Source: Clostridia bacterium (GTDB lineage Bacteria > Bacillota > Clostridia > Christensenellales > Borkfalkiaceae). Taken from it: 10,378 nucleotides of DNA. The first letter of the stretch is position 1. Each line of letters starts with the position of its first letter. Below, piece by piece: positions 5,998 through 10,378 of the stretch. Position numbers and translations under genes: made by a program. Location: NCBI GenBank assembly GCA_900769545.1, contig CAAGGZ010000091.1, positions 1 through 10,378 of the forward strand, given 5' to 3'. Below the pieces are notes generated by a model. That model worked only from the letters and a program-made list of their open reading frames with translations, was not told where the DNA came from and searched no databases.

Positions 5998-6475
5998 TTT
6001 TTATAACACCTCCACCTAGTACCATTTGAATTACCTTATAATTCTCTCGTGAGTAAATGATTTGTATTCCTTGTTTTCGTCTTCCGTTACTACATCCCTT
6101 TTTAAATCTAAAATGACTGTCCGCATAATATAAACAAACCCAAGTCTTATTTACCCTTTCAATCCAACTTGAATAAGTTTCCAAATCCTGTACCCTGCAC
6201 ACAACATTATCTATAGACATTTTTTGTATTACCCCAAAAGGATTTTTCAAAATGATATTATTATTTTCGATAATAACATATTGCCTATTATATAAAAAGC
6301 CTAAAAACGTCATCATTGCAAATATAAACATAAGAGCACAACCTGTAATTTTAACAGAAAACTCTTCACCCGTTTCAATCCATAATGCCCCCATCCCCAT
6401 TAAAAAACATATACCTGATAGAAAAAGATAGAACAAATACGCATATTTGGGATAACAATATAATTTTTCATTCAT
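5981..6475 (-). CDS. Two-TM membrane protein with possible PH-like domain, unknown function
   Basis: The 164-aa protein has two hydrophobic helices, about residues 10-32 and 39-60, separated by a short loop containing ETGEE. A soluble C-terminal part of about 100 residues follows. Its start (YVIIENNNIILKNPFG, 66-81) and alternating beta-like pattern look like the bacterial PH-type domain found after paired TM helices in small membrane proteins; this fold call is inference. A basic patch KKGCSNGRRK follows near residues 124-133. The ATG is preceded by a GGTGG/GAG-type ribosome site, 53 nt after the upstream lipoprotein gene, and no separate promoter is evident. A 31-aa frame overlaps its end. 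No conserved name is known to me. Confidence 0.75.
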   Translation of the reverse strand: MNEKLYCYPKYAYLFYLFLSGICFLMGMGALWIETGEEFSVKITGCALMFIFAMMTFLGFLYNRQYVIIENNNIILKNPFGVIQKMSIDNVVCRVQDLETYSSWIERVNKTWVCLYYADSHFRFKKGCSNGRRKQGIQIIYSRENYKVIQMVLGGGVIKNEKNK

Positions 6476-6528
6476 TCTTACTCACCACCTATTTTCCGCA
6501 AAAATAACGTTTGTACTTTTATTTCCAG

Positions 6529-7020
6529 TTAACCGCACCCAATTGTCGTATCTTTTATATGTGTTATTAACCCTTCTTGGCCTTCTTCAAACTCTAAATA
6601 GCAGACATTATTATAATAAAGTTCAACAATAGGAAAAACTGGTTGACCATTCCATACTTTAGTAGCTGTTGTAAAAACAATTTGGTCTCCAATTCCAGGA
6701 ACCCATCCTCTTTCACTCAACTTCCCATTTTTTATTGGTATACATATAGTCAGCCTTGCAATATTACCCTCTTTAAAATAATAATCTGGAACATTACTAA
6801 TTCTTTCCCCTACATCGACATCTATTATCGTTTGATAAACATCACTATAATATAAAGAGTCATCTATCCGCGATATTATATTAACAATTTCCCCCGACTT
6901 CACAATATAGTTACTTCTATCGCTATAATAAGCAACCTTTTCTTTTTCATCAAATGTATAACAACCATAACAGAACAACAACTGCAAAAATACCAACAAT
7001 CCTGCCAATAATTTCTTCAT
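6529..7020 (-). CDS. Small putative lipoprotein of unknown function (copy 2, paralogue)
   Basis: The 163-aa protein has a Lys-rich start, a hydrophobic segment (4-16) and CYGC (17-20). C20 is the likely lipidation site, again with Cys at -3. It aligns with the protein at 5072-5542 through SNYIVKSGEIV, LSERG, GIGDQIVF and NNVCYLEFEEG, so the two are diverged paralogues from one family I cannot name. Both sit immediately after a copy of the pseudouridine synthase tail; here the gap after the synthase stop is 4 nt, and an AGGGG inside the synthase's last codons serves as ribosome site. It is therefore probably co-transcribed with the synthase. It is likely anchored outside the membrane. Base composition is A+T-richer than the synthase. 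Confidence 0.8.
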   Translation of the reverse strand: MKKLLAGLLVFLQLLFCYGCYTFDEKEKVAYYSDRSNYIVKSGEIVNIISRIDDSLYYSDVYQTIIDVDVGERISNVPDYYFKEGNIARLTICIPIKNGKLSERGWVPGIGDQIVFTTATKVWNGQPVFPIVELYYNNVCYLEFEEGQEGLITHIKDTTIGCG

Positions 7021-7024
7021 ACTT

Positions 7025-7870
7025 TTACCCCTTTTCTATTTCCGCCTCGAAACGAGATTCAAATGTTTTCTCGTTTAAATACGCAAACTCGCCGTCGAGC
7101 TCAAAACGCAAATATTTTGCCACCAAACATTGCCGTGAGAGTTTCCACTCCTTGTTTTTCAAAGCATTGCCGTATTTCATATCCCCTGCAATTGGGCAAT
7201 TAACGTGTGCCAAATGCGCGCGGATTTGGTGCGTTTTGCCCGTATGCAACGTTACCGCCACCTTGGTTTGACCGTCTCCAACTACTCCCAAAACCTTGTA
7301 TTCGGTTATGATTTTTTCGCTCCCCTTTACCTGTTCGTCAAAAATCCGCACTTCCGCGCGATTGGCGTCCTTTTTTAAATACGCCGTGAGCACATCCGCA
7401 CTCTTTTTGAAAAAACCAAAACACAGCGCGTGGTATATCTTCTCCACTTTCTTTTGCTTGAACGCATTCAAAAGCGCAGCTTCCGCGGCTTGCGTTTTCC
7501 CAAACGCCATCAAGCCCTGCGTGTTTCTATCCAGTCTATGAATGAAGTAGCGTTCCTCGCCGATTTTCGCCCCTTCTCTCTGGAGCGCCGCATACACCGC
7601 CTCGGAGTTGACGCCGTTTTCCTTATCGACAATCAACACGTTTTCGTCCTCGTAAACGGTATAAAAGGCAGATTTTTCTTCCTGTTTCTTCGTCAGATAA
7701 TAACAAACAACGTCGCCTGCGTTTAAGGGCATATCTTTTCCCAAGCGCGCGCCGTTTACCCTGACGTCTTTATTTTTCATAAGTTGCGTCCAAAAAAACG
7801 AGCCCTGCGCGTAATTGTTTTCCGTAAATTCTTTTAAGCTCTGTTGTTTATCGGAAATTAGCTGTATCAC
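7025..7870 (-). CDS. RluA-family 23S rRNA/tRNA pseudouridine synthase
   Basis: The 281-aa enzyme isomerises uridine to pseudouridine in structured RNA, probably rRNA; the target site cannot be told. It has an N-terminal S4-like RNA-binding segment (about 10-60, including KDVRVNG), then the catalytic domain with HRLDRNTQGL (111-120). Asp114 is the catalytic Asp; Gln replaces the usual Ser in HRLDxxTSG. GKTHQIRAHL and CPIAGDMKYG mark the end of the fold. I chose GTG 7870, with AGGAG 8 nt upstream and 34 nt after a good promoter. The longer in-frame ATG at 7966 lies inside the preceding gene's terminator and is rejected. Its last 46 codons are repeated at 5556-5693, and small membrane-protein genes follow on the same strand. 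Confidence 0.93.
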   Translation of the reverse strand: MIQLISDKQQSLKEFTENNYAQGSFFWTQLMKNKDVRVNGARLGKDMPLNAGDVVCYYLTKKQEEKSAFYTVYEDENVLIVDKENGVNSEAVYAALQREGAKIGEERYFIHRLDRNTQGLMAFGKTQAAEAALLNAFKQKKVEKIYHALCFGFFKKSADVLTAYLKKDANRAEVRIFDEQVKGSEKIITEYKVLGVVGDGQTKVAVTLHTGKTHQIRAHLAHVNCPIAGDMKYGNALKNKEWKLSRQCLVAKYLRFELDGEFAYLNEKTFESRFEAEIEKG

Positions 7871-7903
7871 GGGGAGCGCTCCTTTTTGGAATTTCTTACC
7901 TAT

Positions 7904-7932
7904 ATTATAAAGCCTTTCCTTGAAAAAATCAA
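7904..7932 (-). promoter_or_regulatory. Promoter of pseudouridine synthase and downstream small genes
   Basis: The minus strand shows TTGATT (7927-7932), a 17-bp spacer and a perfect TATAAT (7904-7909), just after the upstream gene's terminator. It would start transcription near 7897, with a leader of about 27 nt before the GTG start. No other strong promoter was seen down to the terminator at 5013-5047, so the small lipoprotein and membrane genes probably depend on it. Confidence 0.82.
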
Positions 7933-7942
7933 GGGGTAAAGC

Positions 7943-7978
7943 AAAAAAAATCTCCGTTTTTATCAAACGGAGATTTTT
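7943..7978 (-). terminator. Intrinsic terminator of the SurA/PrsA-like lipoprotein gene
   Basis: A perfect 14-bp stem (arms 7946-7959 and 7965-7978, loop 5 nt) runs into an unbroken run of eight U residues on the minus strand. It lies 8 nt beyond the lipoprotein stop codon, so transcription into the synthase gene should stop here and the next promoter takes over. Confidence 0.93.
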
Positions 7979-7986
7979 GTTTTTAA

Positions 7987-10107
7987 TTATTGCAATTCTA
8001 ACAAATCTTTATATCTCTTTTCGAAGCGCGTTACGCAAGAATCGTTGTTGAACTGGTTGAGAACTTTGTTCTGCAATTCGTTGGTGTACGTCGTTGCGGT
8101 CGTTGCTTTCAAAGATTCATAGAACAAGTAAGAGAAGGTGCCTTCTACTTCTTTTTCTGCTGCATTGTAGCCGCCGTATACTTCGCCGCCATCATAAACG
8201 AACGTTGTATAGATAATGTGCCAACCGTAATCGGTAAGACATACTACGTAGCTACCTACGCCCTGCGCTACTGCATACTGCGCTGCATATTCGAATTCGG
8301 GAACGAAGCTCGTCTTAATGGGGTTCACTGCATAACCCATGTAGGTATTCAAGCAACCCGTATCGGTGCTGTATGCGAACATCAATTCGTTTACTGCGGA
8401 GAGCGCTTTGTAAGCGTCGTTATCTTCTGCCTTGAAGTAGTCAGACGCGCTCGTATTCGTGAGCTCTACCTTTCCTTCATAGTACATGAACTTGCTGTAA
8501 TCGGTGGTGTTATCTGCCTTGATATATTCGTCCGTGTTATAGGAATCAACAAGCTTACCGTTTGCAACATTACCGCCTACAACATAGTCAATATAAGATT
8601 CCATTTCAGCCATAAACGCATCAATATCCATCTTGTTGGGCGTGAATTCAAATTCGTGGTGTTCCTCTACTACGGTACCGTTGTAAGGATACAAACCTGC
8701 ATACTGCGTCAAGGATTCATAACGGTCGGTCTTGGAAACGCTGTCTTCGAAGAAGAGGTAGGTCGTTTCACCCTTATCCATACCGTTGTCATAGTAGCCT
8801 TCCGTTACTTCGTATGCGTTGTTTGCGTGGTCATGCACGTCGAACCAATCGCTACGAAGGTCTTTCGCCTGAATACCGGTTGCAATCTCTTTACGAGCTT
8901 TGTAGATTTCGTTCTGCGTCAAACCCTTATTCTTAGCCGCCGTATAAGCGTTGTTCTGGCTTGCGGAGAAAGGAATCAAAATGTTGTATACAAAGCCGAA
9001 GCCTGCTTCGCCGTAAAGCACGAAAGAGTCATCGGAAATACTGCCGATAGCGGATTCAAATGCCGTTGCGTTATCTTTGTAAGCGTATTCCTGCGCTTCC
9101 ATAATTTCAGCATATTTATGGGAAACGTAGTCGTCTTTCATTTCAGCAACTGCTTCGTCCTGCAAGTCTTCGTAATACTTGTTGATCAAAGACTGACCGA
9201 GCATCGTAGAAAGCTCTACATAGTAATAATCGAGAAGAGTAATATCTTTCGTATCTTCTTCTTCCGAAACGAGACCGTAATCTGCAACGTTTGCGATGAA
9301 CGCGTTGTACGCTTTCTGTCTGCTGGTCGTCGTGGAACCTTCTACCTTTTCGTATTCGCCGCATGCGCTAAGGGCGTTACGACCGGTATAGATGTCATAG
9401 TTCAACGTACCGTCTGCATTTACGGGATAGTAATCTTCCTTTTCCGTACCAACGCCGTTGGGAGTCGTACGACCGTCGCTGTGGTTATGTTCTTCGTCTT
9501 CTGCCGTAATGTAGGAAGATTCGAAGGAATCCAAGCTGGAATTCAAGGAAGCCTTAAGGCTGTAAATAGCTTTATCATATTCAGCCTGTTCTTCTGCCTT
9601 ACCGCCTTCGGTAAGAACGTATTTCAAGGTAAGAACTTCAGGGTGCGCCTTCAACAATTCTTTTTCCTTGCCGCTTGCTGCGTTCAACTGCGTTTCTACG
9701 TACTGCGAACAGCCAGCCGCCGTCAAGCCTGCATTCTTTACATAATGCGCAACCGCATACTGCGTAATAATCTTACGGTTTACAAGATTATCCATCAACA
9801 TATTGAAGGTATCTTCGTAGGAATAACCGCTCTGTACATAGGAATAACCCGTGCTGAGGTAGTAGGAAACGAGGTCACGCTTCAAAATATCCGTCGACAT
9901 ATTATCGATGAGTTTGGAAACGTCGCCTGCGTAGCTGCCGTAATCAGCGTCTGCCTTAAGGCTTTCGGAAATGTTTACGGTTGCAACGACCTGCGCAAGG
10001 TCTTTTTCGTTGTCCGTAACCATGAAAGTACAACCAGTACCGCCAACGGTGAGCGCAATGCCTAAAAGCAACGCCGCCGTCTTTTTAAATGTTTGTTTTT
10101 TGCTCAT
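7987..10107 (-). CDS. SurA/PrsA-like lipoprotein (putative extracytoplasmic foldase)
   Basis: The 706-aa protein has a Lys-rich start, a hydrophobic stretch (11-21) and GGTGC with lipidation likely at C26, so it should be anchored on the outer face of the membrane. The N-terminal half has the SurA_N look: a helical region with DNLVNRKIITQYAV (106-119). Possible parvulin (peptidyl-prolyl isomerase) pieces are VYNILIPFSASQ (373-384) and, far downstream, AYSTDTG (578-584), VPEFEYAAQYA (602-612) and TDYGWHII (625-632), which resemble the start and end of one parvulin fold with about 190 residues between. A His-Asn-Asp-rich acidic stretch (about 203-235) links the domains. I chose ATG 10107 because GGAG lies 8 nt upstream and the signal peptide begins there; the earlier in-frame ATG at 10191 overlaps the promoter's start site. 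It is probably monocistronic. Catalytic activity is uncertain. Confidence 0.8.
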   Translation of the reverse strand: MSKKQTFKKTAALLLGIALTVGGTGCTFMVTDNEKDLAQVVATVNISESLKADADYGSYAGDVSKLIDNMSTDILKRDLVSYYLSTGYSYVQSGYSYEDTFNMLMDNLVNRKIITQYAVAHYVKNAGLTAAGCSQYVETQLNAASGKEKELLKAHPEVLTLKYVLTEGGKAEEQAEYDKAIYSLKASLNSSLDSFESSYITAEDEEHNHSDGRTTPNGVGTEKEDYYPVNADGTLNYDIYTGRNALSACGEYEKVEGSTTTSRQKAYNAFIANVADYGLVSEEEDTKDITLLDYYYVELSTMLGQSLINKYYEDLQDEAVAEMKDDYVSHKYAEIMEAQEYAYKDNATAFESAIGSISDDSFVLYGEAGFGFVYNILIPFSASQNNAYTAAKNKGLTQNEIYKARKEIATGIQAKDLRSDWFDVHDHANNAYEVTEGYYDNGMDKGETTYLFFEDSVSKTDRYESLTQYAGLYPYNGTVVEEHHEFEFTPNKMDIDAFMAEMESYIDYVVGGNVANGKLVDSYNTDEYIKADNTTDYSKFMYYEGKVELTNTSASDYFKAEDNDAYKALSAVNELMFAYSTDTGCLNTYMGYAVNPIKTSFVPEFEYAAQYAVAQGVGSYVVCLTDYGWHIIYTTFVYDGGEVYGGYNAAEKEVEGTFSYLFYESLKATTATTYTNELQNKVLNQFNNDSCVTRFEKRYKDLLELQ

Positions 10108-10196
10108 AAAATCGCTCCGATTTTTTATCCTGTCTTTTAACGAGTATTGGCGGAAAGAACAAACTCTCCCCATTAACCAATATATCATCAAGTTAT

Positions 10197-10225
10197 ATTA
10201 TAACCTATTTTTCGCGAAAGTGCAA
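10197..10225 (-). promoter_or_regulatory. Promoter of the SurA/PrsA-like lipoprotein gene
   Basis: A perfect -10 TATAAT (10197-10202) on the minus strand has a weak -35, TTGCAC (10220-10225), at 17 bp. Transcription should begin near 10190, giving a leader of about 83 nt. The box lies just after the end of the partial gene at the right edge. Confidence 0.7.
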
Positions 10226-10235
10226 ACGTTTTTAC

Positions 10236-10378
10236 TTATAAAGTTGCGAAAGTTTGCGCAAATTTTAAAAATTTTGTCATTTCCGCCATCAATTCTGCCG
10301 GATCACGCTTTCCAAAGAACTCTATCACGGGCGCTTCGGACATATTCAAACGCGTCTTGTCTTTATATTTATCGAGCG
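10236..10378 (-). CDS. C-terminal end of a protein cut by the right edge (possibly Mfd)
   Basis: One minus-strand frame is open from the right edge to TAA at 10236-10238, giving 46 residues; the other two close quickly. The peptide includes RLNMSEAPVIEFFG and ends LMAEMTKFLKFAQTFATL, a compact beta-then-helix pattern with natural coding character. A position just ahead of a SurA/PrsA-like gene, and a resemblance to some clostridial transcription-repair coupling factor tails, suggest Mfd, but that is a memory-based guess. No terminator separates it clearly from the next promoter, so some read-through into the lipoprotein gene is possible. Confidence 0.55.
   Translation of the reverse strand, partial: LDKYKDKTRLNMSEAPVIEFFGKRDPAELMAEMTKFLKFAQTFATL

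Noticed and set aside
7871..7966. N-terminal extension of the pseudouridine synthase to an ATG at 7966
   Set aside because: The extension covers the previous gene's terminator and this gene's own promoter; GTG 7870 has a good ribosome site and the S4-like domain begins right after it.
8218..10065. A 615-codon open frame on the plus strand, opposite the SurA/PrsA-like gene
   Set aside because: It is fully antisense to a convincing lipoprotein gene, has no recognisable motif or plausible ribosome site, and its Val/Arg/Cys/Phe-rich composition is what a codon-biased gene gives in reverse.
10223..10258. gcaaac ... gtttgc inverted pair as a terminator for the right-edge gene
   Set aside because: The stem is only 6 bp with a loop of more than 20 nt and no U-tract in the needed direction; it also overlaps the next promoter's -35 box.
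1..10378. CRISPR array, tRNA, rRNA, transposase or phage genes
   Set aside because: No regularly spaced repeats, cloverleaf-like segments, rRNA sequence or mobile-enzyme motifs were seen on either strand.

Overview
The window looks like a chromosomal segment of a low-to-moderate GC Bacillota, probably an uncultured clostridial lineage. The signs are strong AGGAG/GGAGG ribosome binding sites, near-consensus sigma-A promoters, U-tailed hairpin terminators, Gram-positive-type lipoprotein signals, and a secreted SurA/PrsA-like foldase. No rRNA, tRNA, CRISPR array, transposase or integrase was found.

Layout, left to right. (1) 3-860 (+): aldose 1-epimerase-family protein, cut by the left edge. 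It converges on the next operon across a hairpin with T-runs on both sides (866-907). (2) 943-4520 (-): a compact four-gene operon read right to left. It encodes an ArsR/SmtB metal sensor, a Zn/Cd/Pb-type P1B ATPase, the RdgB/HAM1 inosine/xanthosine triphosphate pyrophosphatase, and a YfcE-type phosphodiesterase. Junctions are a 1-nt gap, an 8-nt gap and an ATGA overlap. A consensus promoter (4650-4679) and a long near-palindromic operator (4614-4645) precede it. (3) 4546-5071 is intergenic: a leader tandem repeat, the operator and promoter, degenerate AT-rich repeats (4691-4840), a 136-bp MITE-like inverted repeat (4841-4976), and a terminator (5013-5047). (4) 5072-7870 (-): an RluA-family pseudouridine synthase followed by an A+T-rich set of small membrane or lipoprotein genes. 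These are two paralogous lipoproteins, a two-TM protein with a possible PH-like domain, a 31-aa one-TM protein and a 63-aa two-TM protein. (5) 7987-10107 (-): a large lipoprotein resembling SurA/PrsA, with its own promoter and terminator. (6) 10236-10378 (-): the last 46 codons of a protein cut by the right edge, possibly Mfd.

The most unusual structure is in region 4. The last 46 or so codons of the pseudouridine synthase gene occur a second time at 5556-5693, 1,478 bp further along in the same orientation. Each copy is directly followed by one member of the lipoprotein pair. The extra tail differs mostly at synonymous positions. That suggests it diverged inside a working gene in another lineage and was brought in, so the 3' end of this housekeeping gene may be a recombination point for small envelope-protein cassettes.

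The metal operon reads as a self-regulated efflux unit: the sensor would sit on the operator over the start site and release when Zn/Cd/Pb-type ions rise, allowing the exporter to be made. Two nucleotide or phosphoester housekeeping enzymes ride on the same transcript. All assignments come from motifs read by eye; no database search was possible.
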